DNA from: Zasmidium citrigriseum
Lineage: Eukaryota > Ascomycota > Dothideomycetes > Mycosphaerellales > Mycosphaerellaceae
Direction: 5' to 3'
Assembly (NCBI GenBank): GCA_002786025.1
Contig: NHNW01000002.1
Coordinates: forward strand, 1,240,001-1,304,000
Length of the DNA stretch: 64,000 bases
Positions 23,383 through 35,205 of the stretch are shown here, in pieces. The position numbers and the translations under genes are program-made. Every line of letters begins with the position of its first letter. Positions within the stretch are counted from its first letter, which is position 1. Below the pieces are notes generated by a model. It had not been told where the DNA came from, searched no databases, and saw only the letters and a program-made list of their open reading frames with translations.

Positions 23383-23909
23383 ACGGAGGAGGAGCTTGGT
23401 CGAGTGATATCACTTCATGCACTCCAATGGCAATGTCGACTTAGATGCCCTTTATCTCGAAATTTCCCGTCTTTGATTCGGTAAGATCATGAGAAAACAC
23501 ATTCAGATTCTGACCAAACCAGTCTTCAAAATATCGAGATCCTCCACGTGGAGTCGGCACAATTCTCGCTCGATCTCCTTTCCCCTCACTTGACCTGTGG
23601 GGCTCCACTCCTTGGCAATAAAGCAGTTGCCCCGATAATGCCTCCGGATCGCAGCATCGTCATCCGCGGACGACATCGAGTGGCTCACTGGCACAACGGT
23701 CTGCAGCATGCACACCCGTTCAAGTTCTGCTCGCATCCTTTGTCCTTGGCATTGCTCATACTGATCATACCGTGCCCTCTTGGAAGGTCCGCAAATACCG
23801 CAACGTCGGCATCATTGCCAAGGACGAAGATGAGGAGAATGCATAAAATGGAGACTACACCCTGGTTATTCTGGAAGGAAGGGCATTTTGGACTTTTCGA
23901 TTTGATAGA
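23383..23909. other. intergenic region, promoter of the GH31 gene
   Basis: The 527 nt lie between two genes in the same direction. They must carry the peroxidase 3' end and the GH31 promoter. No gene or repeat is visible. Confidence 0.4.
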
Positions 23910-26900
23910 ATGCGAGGTTTGAGCACTCTCTTCACGGCAGCCGCCTGGCTGGCCGTTGGCCGTGCCCAAGTCCAAGAGGGCGTTGATAGCACTTCTGGAG
24001 AAGCCGCGGAGCCAGATCTCTACACCAAGGACCTCTCCTCCTGCCCTGGATATGTCGCCACCAAACACTGGGAGACCAAGTCCGGCTTCTACGCAGACCT
24101 CAAACTCAAAGGCGAGGCCTGCAACCTCTACGGCCAGGACTTGCCGGAACTCAAACTGGAAGTCGAATACCAAACGGAGAACCGCCTGCACGTCAAGATC
24201 AAAGACCCGAACAACACAGTCTACCAAGTTCCAGACGAAGTCTTCCCACGACCCGGATTTGGCCAGTGGTGCTCTCACGGCGACTCGAAGCTGAAGTTCA
24301 ATTTCAATGCAGATCCGTTTGAGTTCTCCGTGTCCCGCAAGGATTCTGGAGAGGTGCTTTTTGATACTACTGGTGAGAAGTTGGTTTTTGAGAGCCAGTA
24401 TGTGCATTTGAAGACGAAGCTGCCGGAGGATCCGCATCTTTATGGCCTTGGCGAGCACAGCGACAACTTCATGCTCAATTCAACCAACTACACAAGGACA
24501 ATCTGGACTCGTGATGCCTACTCTGTGCCGCAGGGGGAGAACTTGTGAGTTGATCGATGCTGTAATTGATGCGGTTGCTGACTTGTTTCAGGTATGGAGC
24601 TCACCCGATCTACTTCGATCATCGTGGAGCAAAGGGCACGCACGGTGTCTTCCTCCTGAACTCGAATGGTATGGACATCTACATCGACAACAAGGGTGGC
24701 CAGACCCTCGAGTACAACATCATCGGTGGAGTTCTAGACTTCTACTTCATGGCTGGGCCTTCACCGAAGGACGTGGCAGTCCAGTACTCTGAGATCACAC
24801 AGCTACCTCTCATGACTCCTTACTGGGGTCTCGGCTTCCATCAATGCAAGTACGGCTACCGAGACGTCTACCAAGTCGCCGAAGTCGTGGCCAACTACAG
24901 CGCTGCTGATATCCCTCTCGAGACGATGTGGACCGATATCGATTACATGGAGCTCCGAAGAGTATTTACTTTGGATCCTGAACGCTTTCCGGCCAACTTG
25001 GTGACTGATCTCGTGAGCACCATCCATTCAAGGGATCAGCATTACATCGTCATGGTTGACCCAGCTGTCTGGTCTGCTGGTCCAAACACAGCACTCGATC
25101 GAGGTATCGACTACGATGCGTTCTTAAAGGAGAGCAACGGTAGTCTGTATCAGGGTGTCGTCTGGCCTGGCCCTACTGTCTTCCCGGATTGGTTCCATCC
25201 GAACGCTGGCCCGTACTGGAATGAGATGTTCCTGAACTTCTTCGATGGCGTAAATGGGCCTGATATCGATGCTCTGTGGATCGATATGAATGAGTGAGCC
25301 AGCCAACGTGAAGAAACTTGGGCTTTGCTAATGATGTCCTCTAGACCCGCCAACTTCTGCAACCGTCCATACCCATGCAACAACCCACTCGGCTTTGCTG
25401 AGGAAGAAGGCAACCCACCTGAGCCCCCGCCAGTCCGTGACGGACCAGCGAGCCCATTGCCTGGATTCCCAGCAAGCCTGCAACCCAACTTCGCATCGGA
25501 AGACGACAGTGACTCTCCTTCTCGAATCGTCAAGCGCCAGTGGGGCGGTCATGGCCACGGCTACGGTCACGGCCGCGGTCGTGGCAAAGGCAACTGGGGC
25601 AACCACCAGCACTGGGGATCGGGCGGCTGGGGCAAAGGCGGCCACGGCGGCTGGCAAAGCGGCAAGAAGACCGGTTCTGGCTGCGGTGAAGGCGAATGCC
25701 TGGGTCTCCCCAACCGCGAGTACATCCTCCCGCCTTACATGATCCAGAACGGTGCTGGCCCTACGCTAGCCGAAGGTACGGCTGATACTGATGTGTTCGA
25801 ATACGGTGGGCTTGTTCAGTACGATACTCACAACTTGTATGGGTCGATGATGAGTACCCGCTCGAAGGATGCTATGTTGGCGAGACGACCTGATGTGAGA
25901 CCTCTGGTCATTACTCGAAGTACTTTTGCTGGTGCTGGGAAGGACGTTTCTCACTGGCTTGGAGGTAAATAACACCACACTCTCCTAATCATCGCTTTCA
26001 CTAACAACGTGATCTAGACAACGTCTCCGGCTGGCTCTGGTACCGCCTCTCCATCAGCCAACAACTCCAATTCGCCTCCCTCTACCAAATCCCCGTGGTA
26101 GGCAGCGACGTCTGCGGTTTCGGAGGCAACACAACCTCCACCCTCTGCGCCAGATGGGCCACCCTCGGATCCTTCTCAACCTTCTTCCGCAACCACGCCG
26201 AAATCAGCAGCATCTACCAAGAATTCTACCGATGGCCCATCGTTGCCTCCGCAGCCAAGAACGGCATCCGCATGCGCTATATGCTGCTGGACTACATCTA
26301 CACGGCGATCTACAAGCAAAACCAAACGGGTATCCCTTGCTTGAACCCGTTGTTCTTCAATTATCCCGAGGACGCGAATACGTATCCGATTGATCTGCAG
26401 TTCTTTTATGGGGATGGGATTCTTGTGAGCCCTGTTACGGAAGAGAACTCCACTTCGGTCGAATTCTACCTCCCCGACGATATCTTCTACGAGTTCAAAA
26501 CCGGCGCCCCAGTCCGCGGCGAAGGCGCGTACATTACCGCCGAAGTCCCCTACGATGAGATCCCAGTGCACTACAAAGGCGGGCATATCTTTCCGCAACG
26601 CATCGAGAGCGCAAACACCACCACCGCGCTCCGGACCAAGGGCTTCAACATTGTTATTGCGCCTGGTCTTGATGGTACTGCGGAGGGATCGTTGTATCTC
26701 GATGATGGGGAGTCTTTGGTGCAGGATGCTGTGTCGGAGATCGATTTCAAATATGCTGAGGGGAAGTTGAGTATGAGTGGGACGTTTGAGTATGACGCTG
26801 GTGTGGGGATTGAGATGATTACGCTGCTTGGTGCTGACGGCGGTGTTGAGGGAGCGGAGTATGATGGGGAGAGTAAGAAGATGACGATGAGTGTCAATGT

Positions 26901-26937
26901 GCCTCTTACGGCAGCGAAGGAGATTACGGTCGGCTGA
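23910..26937 (+). CDS. secreted GH31 alpha-glucosidase
   Basis: Four exons (23910-24544, 24592-25293, 25345-25964, 26018-26937) sum to 2,877 nt, 958 residues. A signal peptide ends near GRAQ. Family marks are [10 protein letters not shown], the [11 protein letters not shown] strand, the nucleophile motif [14 protein letters not shown] (Asp near residue 443) and the acid-base motif [17 protein letters not shown] (Asp near 653). Intron 3 splits the codon of that Asp. Fungal relatives cleave maltose-type alpha-glucosides, some beta-glucosides too. An unusual insert at about residues 505-560 follows the Pro-rich [11 protein letters not shown] linker: it begins with VKRQ, a possible Kex2-type site, then runs through Gly/His/Trp-rich repeats ([13 protein letters not shown] and later [17 protein letters not shown]) before the conserved [16 protein letters not shown]. 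The protein may be cut into two chains there; that is inference. Confidence 0.94.
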
Positions 26938-27022
26938 AGAGCTGAATGACATTGACGATAAAAGTACAGAATGTTTACGAATGTCATAAGATCAATACTA
27001 TACTACAGAGTCCCCAGCATAG

Positions 27023-28115
27023 CTACGACTTGATCGCATAGATCTTATACGACCCAGCAAACTCATTGAAATCCACATCGTCAAAGTTCTCCACGGTCGT
27101 CGCCTGGGATGGCTTCGACGCCGGCGAAGGACCACAGCAACCGGTGTTCTGCTTTGCACTCGAGCATCCGTTGGTCTTCGATGAAGTCGAGCAGCCGTTC
27201 GTCTTCTCAGCAGGCGGCGCGGGCGCACAGCATCCGACATTCTTCCCATCGTCGTGTCGATAGACGTTCAGATCACTCTTGGCGTCGACGATGAGAGTTT
27301 CTAAACATTGCAATCAGCGTGCGTTCTAGACTACTTCCAACAGTGTAGGAAGAACTTACCCTTAAACCCAGCCTCCTTCAGGTACTTCTCGTAATCTCCA
27401 ACCGGGCTCGCGCCGGCGATACAGCCCACGTATAACGCGATGCTGCTTTTGATCTCTGCTGGCAAATCCTTTTTGGCCAAGATATCACTAACAGCCACTC
27501 GACCTCCGGGTTTCAGCGTCCGGTACATCTCTTTGAAGACGAGGTGCTTGTCTTCGTCGGGGACGAGGTTGATGACGCAGTTGCTGATGATGCAGTCGAC
27601 AGAAGAGTCTGGCAGGGCGAATTTTGTGATGCGAGAGTTGACGAATTCGACGTTGGTGGCGTTTAGTTTGTCTTTGATTTGGTTGGCTCGGGAGAGCATG
27701 TCCTTGGGATAGATTAGTATGATCATGCTGATGGAGGAAGTTTTGGGTATGTGCTCACTTCGTTCATGTCGATACCGATGACTTTGCCACTGGAGCCGAC
27801 TTTCTTCGCAGCTTGGAACACGTCGAAGCCTGCGCCGCTGCCAAGATCGACGACTGTCTCTCCCTATCATTCATATCAGCAAATCTCCCGCAAATGTCGA
27901 TTGGATTGAAAGTTACTCACCTCTTTGATCTTCGCCAGAGCAAGAGGATTGCCACAGCTCAGCCCAAGATTCGCATCCTCAGGAACACTGTCGAGCTCCT
28001 CCTTGCTATAGCCAAACTCTCGTGCAACTCGCTCGCCATAAGAAGCATGACCAGTGTCCTTCGCTGCGGTGCCGTAGTGTGCTTGCACTTGGTTGTAGAC
28101 GTCTGCTGAGGCCAT
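27023..28115 (-). CDS. arsenite methyltransferase
   Basis: Four exons (28115-27921, 27863-27759, 27702-27360, 27300-27023) sum to 921 nt, 306 residues. The SAM-binding core is present: [16 protein letters not shown], then VIGIDMNE, then [15 protein letters not shown] and [15 protein letters not shown]. Cysteines typical of arsenite methyltransferases occur in [15 protein letters not shown] and YVGCIAGA. The family transfers methyl groups from SAM to As(III), yielding methylated and volatile arsenicals in the cytosol. The C-terminal extension has repeated Cys motifs (VGCCAP, NGCST, NGCSS, TGCCGP), as in many homologs; a metalloid-binding tail is inferred. It is convergent with the GH31 gene (85 nt apart). 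No ars operon partner is nearby. Confidence 0.93.
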
Positions 28116-28539
28116 TGTGAAGTCGTGTGTCGTGTGTTTGAGGATGGGATTTGGTATAATCCAGAGCCTTGGATGGCAGAAGTCGACCTGATATATATCT
28201 GAATTGATCTCTGGCAACTATTATCAGATTGATCAGATTCCAAGTGAAAGACAAGCTTTTATGTGCTCAGATTTGCCTGAATCTCTCGCTGGCGTGACGT
28301 AGGGCAGGGATGTGGGCTCGGCCGACGTCCCGATCAGCCAATGAGAAGGCGTCAGGATGTCACTGCGAGTGAATGCTTTGAGCACGACATGGATCTTTTC
28401 GTCCACACCAAGACACTTGCGCAGAGAGAAAGTGGCAGAAGGAATGGCGAGATTAATACAGTGGAGTCTCGAGCATCAACGAAGACATTTGTCATCATCA
28501 GTGACATTCCACGAGCTCGTTGTTGGCCATCACCACAGA
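28116..28539. other. intergenic region upstream of the arsenite methyltransferase
   Basis: The 424 nt separate two minus-strand genes. They hold the promoter of the methyltransferase and the 3' end of the GMC oxidase. Nothing else is seen. Confidence 0.4.
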
Positions 28540-30642
28540 TCAGATTCTCGCTCTGATCCCGAGCTCCTTCAACACGATATCCGCGGCCTTCTCCCCGATC
28601 ATGAGCGCCGTGTTGTTTGTATTGGCGCCTACATTTTCCGGTGGAATGCTCAAATCCGCCAACTTCAACCCTTTGATGCCGTACACATTCAAATTCTTGT
28701 CGACGACGCCACCTTTCTCCCGTGGCGCCATCTTGCACGTACCCTGTTGATGTCAGTCATGTAGCCTCTCTGAAGATTGTAACCCTATTCGACTCGACTT
28801 ACCAAAGAATGCCAAGTCGTGGCGACAGTCTCTCGAACCTTCTGTTCGATGGCGCGGTCATCGGCCTCTGTATACTCAATCTTAGGCGTGTTGTCCGATA
28901 CAGGACAGCAGGTCCTCTCAACGACAGCCGCCTTCGATCCAGGCGGGAATCTTGGGTGAGAAGAAGCAAGTTCACCGCGATAGATGCTCATCCGGCGGAA
29001 CATCTCGCGCTGAAGCTTGTACGACCAGATGTGCTTCTTCACATCAACAGAATCCGGATCGTTCAGGTAACCGACGTCGAAGTCGACGGGGTTTGGATAG
29101 TCGGATTGAATGTCTGCACTCTTGATATGAATGGATCCACGAGATTCTGGGTAAGCCGTCCAGCAAGCTAGCGAGACGTACTCGGCGGAGTCAGGAAGCT
29201 CCGAGTGGTCACCGAAGAACGCCAGGTAGAGGGCGATGATCATCAATGGACGGTCAGGGGCATTCTTGAAATTCTTGTCCCAGAATCGTCGGAAAGCTGG
29301 GCCAAGAGTGTCAATCTCTCTCTCAGTCGGGCGGAATTTCCCCGATGCGTCCATGGAGTTCCAACCCAGGAGCTCATCGTTGCGCCTGATAGCTTCGTAG
29401 ATGTCCCAACGACCATCATTGAATCCGTTGATGCACTCGCGGGGACTGAGGCTTGTCCTGTATGCCCACAGGCTGAGGTGATGATCTTGGTACTCATTGC
29501 CAACACCTGGTAGGGCTTCAATAACAGGCACGCCGGCTCGCTTGAGGATCTTGGGGTCACCGAGGCCGGAACGTTCAAGAATGAGAGGCGTGGCGTTAGC
29601 ACCAGCCGACAGAATAACCATCTTGGAAGCTCGGATAGTCCGCTTGCCGCCAGCGAAGGATTGGAACTTCGGATTTGGCTGGATCTCGACTCCTACGGCG
29701 CGTTTGCTGTCGTCGACGAGGACTTTGACGACTTGGGTCTCTACAAGCACATGGAGATTCGGATATCCACCACTCTGAAGCTTTGGGTGGATGAATCTGT
29801 GAGCGGCGTCTGACGAAAAGATCAATTTAGTCATCGAAAGATGTCGGTTCCTTGCATACGCACCTTGACGCTTGCCATCGGGACCGACATATCGAAGCCA
29901 TCGTTCTGTAGCATTGTTCGCATCCAGATTTTGCAAGTCCTTTAGCTCGCTGTAGCCGAGCTGGTTTGCAGCATCGATGAAATCGTCCTCGGCTCGCTTG
30001 GCTCGGAATGTGCCACTGGAAATGTTGATGGGTCCGCTGTAACCGTGATGCTCGCGTTCGCCACGGCCGTGGTATGTCTCGAACTGTTAAAGATGTCAGT
30101 TTTAAGATCTGCAGGAGGAGCTGAAAACCCGACCTTCTTCAGATAGGGCCAGAGCTCCTCTGCCGACCAGCCAGGAGTGTTCCAGGAATCAAAGTCACTG
30201 CGCTGTGCTCGGGTATACACCATCCAATTGATACTGCTCTGGCAACTTGTGAGTGATGTTTGCGCCCTTCTTTGAGTAGCTGAAACTCACCCCTCCGCCT
30301 AATGTTCCACCTGAAGGAACAATAGGCGCGCGATTGGCAAGCTCTGCAGCCTGGTTGCCCTGCCAAAAGAGTGCGGTCTTGCTATCCGGCAGCAGGTTTT
30401 GCGGGAAAAGGGCTGGATAGATCACTTGCGGCAAGTTGTAATTGTTCATCCCCTGTTCGATGAGTAGGATGGAGAGTTTTGGATCAGCTTCCGCAAGTCG
30501 TCCGGTAAGAACGCAACCAGCAGAACCACCTGCAAGAGATGGTGAGTACTTCTGTGGGAAACAATTAATCCATAACCGCACCTCCGGCAATAATGACATC
30601 GACATTTTCGAGGCCGTCGGGGAGCTTGTTGTACAGAGGCAT
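28540..30642 (-). CDS. GMC oxidoreductase, alcohol oxidase-like
   Basis: Six exons (30642-30582, 30529-30291, 30238-30134, 30083-29864, 29809-28803, 28743-28540) sum to 1,836 nt, 611 residues. The N terminus carries the FAD-binding DVIIAGGGSAGCVLTGRL. Further marks are PSGGTLGGGSSINWM, the GMC signature around SAGANATPLILERSG, WHSLGTCKM with the catalytic His, and NVGANTNNTAL. The pattern is that of fungal methanol or alcohol oxidases, which oxidise short primary alcohols to aldehydes with release of hydrogen peroxide. There is no signal peptide. The C terminus is ARI; yeast alcohol oxidases end in ARF and use it for peroxisome import, so import is possible but uncertain. The substrate is not readable. 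Other GMC activities remain possible. Confidence 0.92.
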
Positions 30643-32158
30643 CTTGATGATCAGAAGCGTTTCTCCTACTCGTGTCAAAGAAGCGGCTCGAAAAGGGTCC
30701 TGCCAAGGTCAGTTGAAAGTAAGAAAGCCCCAAGCGCAGGAGACCGCCATCGTCCTTCGTCAACTATATGTAGACGGTGCTGCGGAATGCGAGGCGGGGA
30801 AACTCGTGTTCGACCAGGAATATACTCCTCATCTTATGCTCTCTCCCATGTCTAAGTTTCAGAGAACTACCGGGCCTGGTATGCGCATGGCTTGGAGATG
30901 TGGGAATAAATCGACCCCGCCTTCGACAGCCCTGCCATGAACATGGACCAGGCTGTCCGGATCGAGTCAGCTCGTCAGGACCGAAGACCGTCAGTCCCCA
31001 GACGACCACGTGCTATCGTCTCAGATGTCGGCCTCGATCGAAGTGTACTTCCGTATCTTTCGCGGTGCCATACCAGGTAGTCGGTTCGCCGTTGGGTGTG
31101 GCGGAGACTGGAGCTTGTAATACAAAATCCTTATCGGCGCAGACATCGCTATGAAGCTCATTCTGGCCCCATCGTGAGGTATCCCAGCAAATGACAATCC
31201 GAGGGACGTCGTGCAATGAACGTTATTCAACACACGAGATACGTCTGCCTCCATCTGTGGCGCTTCAGATAGCTTGCGAATGTGTTCGCGTATTGAAAAG
31301 AGCAGTGAAAGGTCAGTGTCTCACTGAACAAGTACGCGAGCTTCGATGGACATCTTGCGAGGATGATAGTTAATGGAAGTGATGATCGAGGAGATGAGGT
31401 TGTTGTCAGGAAGGAGGATGTCAATTTCATGCCGCCGCCGTCGTCGTCGGCCAGTCGGACCGAACCCCGAACAACGTCACCTCCTCCTCAGTCCACACAT
31501 CCTCCTTTCGAAAACATCAACACTCTTTGATGTCAAGCCTGTCATCCATCAGGGCTGCATTCGATTTCACGCAATCGACCGAGGGTATGTGGTAATCCTC
31601 CTCATCAGACGCAATGAAGACGACACCGCTCCAGATGGGCTCTTCAAGCACGCTTCGACCACGGCCCAGAGCCGCCCACCTCTACCCGACACACTCGGCC
31701 TGCAGAAGATTTTGCCCTCCATAGTGGTCCACCATACCAAGTGTTTCCGAATGATGCAAGCCAATCCACCGAAACGGCCGCGAACATCGCCCACTTCATA
31801 CGAGTGCGATTCCGAAACGCATCCGCTCTTGACTGAGCCACGGGCCCTCTCTAGTGTGCATAAACCTTTGGGCCAACGGCTCGCGCGCGTCTCCAGCAGG
31901 ATGTACGAGAGTCCTCTGCGTTCGAGTCTTCCAACAGGCCAACCACGGGCCATCTTAGCACCCTCTGTGCTCCACTGCGATGTTGTCTTGTTTCACTCCA
32001 TTACATGGCCAAGCACGGTACGAGTGGTCGTCGACATGCAGATCTCGAGACGTCCAATTGCGAGTACGCCATTGGTAAAATGCCTTGAATCTTTTAAAGG
32101 TAGGAGAAAGAAGGTCTGGAAGTTTTTCGTTGTCAAACACAATTGTTCATTGTTCACC
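30643..32158. other. intergenic region between GMC oxidase and dioxygenase
   Basis: About 1.5 kb between divergent genes, so it contains both promoters. A plus frame stays open from 31373 into the first exon of the dioxygenase, but it is Arg/Pro/Ser-rich, lacks a domain and runs through the better supported start at 32159. A minus frame at 31013-31216 (with WDTSRWGQNELHSDV) reads rather like protein and could be a remnant. I do not call a gene. Confidence 0.45.
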
Positions 32159-33501
32159 ATGGTTCTTACGCATTCCTTCGTGGCAGCAGCATGTCTGCTG
32201 TTGGCCACTGTCGTAAAAGGTAGTCTTTTTCATCCACGATCCCTCAAACTCAAGCTAACGCATCGCAGCCCACCCAGCTCCATTCTCCGACTCAAACGCA
32301 GCCATCCTCCTCAAAAGAGCAGAGCAAGCCCAAAAATGCTCCTCCCAAGTCGGCGCCATGAAAGCCAAACGCCACCAACAACGAAAACGCTCTCTTCAAA
32401 AACGCGGCCTCCGCCCGGGCATCGACGACACTGAAACAACCTACACCATCCACGCCGAAGCCCCCAAATACGACTTCCTCAAAAACGACACCTGCATCCT
32501 TGCCCCCGAAATCACCCAAGGCCCATACTGGTATCCGCCGCACGAGGTCCTGCGCCAGGACATGACCGAGAACGAAGTCGGTGTCCCGCTGGAGCTGGAT
32601 ATTGGGATTATAGATGTGCATTCTTGTCTGCCGCTGGAGAATGTGCTTTTGAGTTTGTGGCATTGCAATGCTTCGGGGAGTTATAGTTCTTTTGATTATG
32701 ATCCGAATACGCCGTTTGAGACGCTTTTGAAGGAGAATGGGATTGATGATCCTTCTGGATACGATAATTGGGCTGTGAGTATCTCTGATGTTGCAATTCG
32801 ACTCGGTACCCGACACTAATCAGGTTTCAGTTTCTCTCCAACAGCGACACAACATTCCTTCGCGGCATGTGGCCAACCGATGCTCATGGCGTCAGCTCCT
32901 TCAAGTCGATCTTTCCTGGATTCTACGTACGTTTTCTGCCCAAACTCCGTCCCACTACCTAATTCTCACATTCAAATCCAGGTCGAGCGAAGCATCCACA
33001 TCCACGTCCAAGCCTACACCGACTGGAACGTGAGGCGAAACGGAACCGTCAGCTCTGGACGCATCGTCGAAACCGGACAGATCTTCTTTGCTGAAGACCT
33101 CTCGGAGGAGATCATGGCTCTGGAACCCTATGTCAGCCACACAGAGATTGAGAGATTGAAGAATAGCAATGATTCGATCTTTTCTCAGGTGACCAAGTGT
33201 AAGTGAGGAAAATGAAGGCTTGATTCGAGCACTGATGATCGAGTAGCTGGCGCCATGGCCAATGTCGACACCGAGCCTCTCGATGGCGTTGATTACGAGA
33301 ATGGTGTTCTTGCTTACATTACTCTGGTGAGCCTTACTTGTCAACATCGTTGGTTGTACATGATGAATGCTTACGTCTTAAAAGGGAATCGATACCACAA
33401 CAATCAAGAACGGAACGACTGCTTCGCCTAGTATGTGCTGCTTCTACACCTCATCTGCTGTGCACTAATCATTCCTGACATCATTCATAGCTGGCGATTA
33501 G
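32159..33501 (+). CDS. secreted intradiol ring-cleavage dioxygenase
   Basis: Seven exons (32159-32219, 32269-32774, 32831-32926, 32982-33198, 33247-33326, 33385-33430, 33491-33501) sum to 1,017 nt, 338 residues. A signal peptide (MVLTHSF, then a hydrophobic run) is encoded by exon 1 and the start of exon 2. The dioxygenase core shows CILAPEITQGPYWYP with the Tyr iron ligand, LSLWHCNASGSYSSF with the first His region, SNSDTTFLRGMWPTD and IFPGFYVERSIHIHV with the HxH iron ligands. Such extracellular members open catechol-type aromatic rings with ferric iron. The last exon is only 11 nt and encodes the end of PTGD before the stop. It is convergent with the GH71 gene (136 nt apart). Confidence 0.92.
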
Positions 33502-33637
33502 CCCATCCTGCAACCGATCCTGAGGGTGGCGTAGAATCGAGAAAGATCCATAATCTACTCAGCTTCCGCAATCCCACTAGTACGAAGCTGGAATTGCTGC
33601 AGCTGAAGCGGTGGACTACTACAAACGTCAGCATCAG

Positions 33638-35205
33638 TCATGAAATGTATAAAGGAAAGATACATTCACATACCGATCCACAAGACCCCGCACATCCAAC
33701 CCAAGCATTGTAATTCGCAACACCACTCGCCGGCACCGCAGTAATCTCAACCCCAGATCCCGAAACGCCTCCCATAGAGACCGAGACAGCGCCAGTATTG
33801 CCCTCAAACGCCTTGCGAACAAAGTTGATCCCAGCAGTAACATCAAAAGTCGAGGTCGACCCGCCAATAGAAACATCAACAGTGCCCGCCGCGGAAGCAA
33901 GGACAATAGCAAAAACCTCGTCTTCGAGGATGTCAGTAATCGGCACACACTCCTGATACGCCCCCGTATTAACCGGCGAAGGACAAAAATTCCCCGTCGC
34001 ATCCGTAGTCCCCGCGGCGGCTGGACTCGTGCGATACCAGTAGACGATCTTCTCCTCGCCCGCAGCAACGACTGGCGCTGGGTTGGCGGCATCGTAAGCA
34101 TTCTTGTACGCGGCGATCTGGTAAGGAAGCGTCTCGAGCCAGGCTGTGTGGGGGTAGCCAGGGACGTAGGCCTCAGAGCCGGTAGGGAGGCCTGCTTCGA
34201 TTATGGGTCCGATGTAGTGCGATTCACCGTAGTCGTTCCAGGTTACGATTTCGACGAAGTCCGGGAGGATGTCGAGGACTTGGTTCCAGCGGAGGGACCA
34301 GGCGGAGTCGCCGCGCCAGACCCAGGCTTTGGAGGGGAGGTCGGTGTAGAACCAGGGGGAGACGCCTTTGAAACAATGTCAGTATGACTAAAGGCTTGTG
34401 AGTGCTGCTTTCACTTGCCCATCATGTAGGTCTTGCCTGCGGGAGTCAAGAAGTCCTCGTCCCAGGCGATGTCCGATGCGTTCGAGATGTCTTGTGCGCC
34501 TTCGGGCCACATGTCCCAGGAGACTGTCGAGCATTAGCGCTTCGATTTGATGAGCATTCCTTCCATACATACAAGCACCATCGACCAAATTCGCATCGAA
34601 ACCATTCGGTCCAAGCGAAGTCCAATCCGGCACGAGATAAAGACCCCCGTCGACGGCCTCACGAATCGCAGGCCAAGCATTCATCTCATCTGTGGTCGCT
34701 CCTTCAAACGTGGAAACGAAAGCTCTACCATCGTACTGGAAGTAACACCCATTGGCGGCATAGTTCTGCAAGATCTCTGTGATGTCCGCTTGGGGCCATG
34801 CCCCTTCCGTGCCGCCGTTGTAGTCAAAGGAGAAGAAAAGTTTGAAGCCAGAGTCGAGGTTGTTGCATGCTTGGAAGGCGTAGCTCTTGGAAAAGTCAGT
34901 GGGTGGAATGAGGCAGCGTAGTGAGATTACTGACTGCTTGTGTAGCTGATGTGCCTTCCCATGGCGTGCCAATGTTCAGGGCGAATCCATCGATGCCGTA
35001 GCTTTGGGCTAGTTGAATGTCGGAGGTCCATTGGTCGACGGTGTAAGAACCGGTCACACCCATCTGGATATGTCAGCATTTTCTCTTTGCCAATGGTGAA
35101 AAATGTTCAATATACCACAACATGAGCAAAGACATTCTGGGCAGTCGCCAGAGAAGGAAGAAGTGCGGCCAAGGATAAGGCCGTAGCGGCCCAGCTGGAA
35201 ACCAT
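33638..35205 (-). CDS. GH71 alpha-1,3-glucanase (mutanase)
   Basis: Five exons (35205-35116, 35063-34935, 34885-34573, 34523-34419, 34365-33638) sum to 1,365 nt, 454 residues. A signal peptide ends near LATAQ and is followed by NVFAHVVMGVTGSY, the usual GH71 start. Other marks are GIDGFALNIG, KLFFSFDYNGG, VPDWTSLGP, DGAFSWDMWPEG, SPWFYTDLP and WNDYGESHYIGP. The family hydrolyses alpha-1,3-glucan, a fungal wall polymer, so a wall-remodelling or mycoparasitic role is likely. Intron 4 has a GC donor (GCAAGT) and an AAAG acceptor. The C-terminal part of exon 5 becomes G/T-rich in codon use, unlike its C-rich start. The exact C terminus (CECIFPLYIS) could change if a further 3' intron exists. Confidence 0.93.

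Noticed and set aside
25328..25657. Ala/Val-rich minus-strand frame opposite the GH31 insert
   Set aside because: It is the complement of the Gly/His/Trp-rich insert and has no independent support.
31373..32434. A 353-residue plus-strand open frame
   Set aside because: It runs through the promoter and out of frame into the dioxygenase, is Arg/Pro-rich and lacks any domain. The start at 32159 with a signal peptide and a fully closing splice model is preferred.
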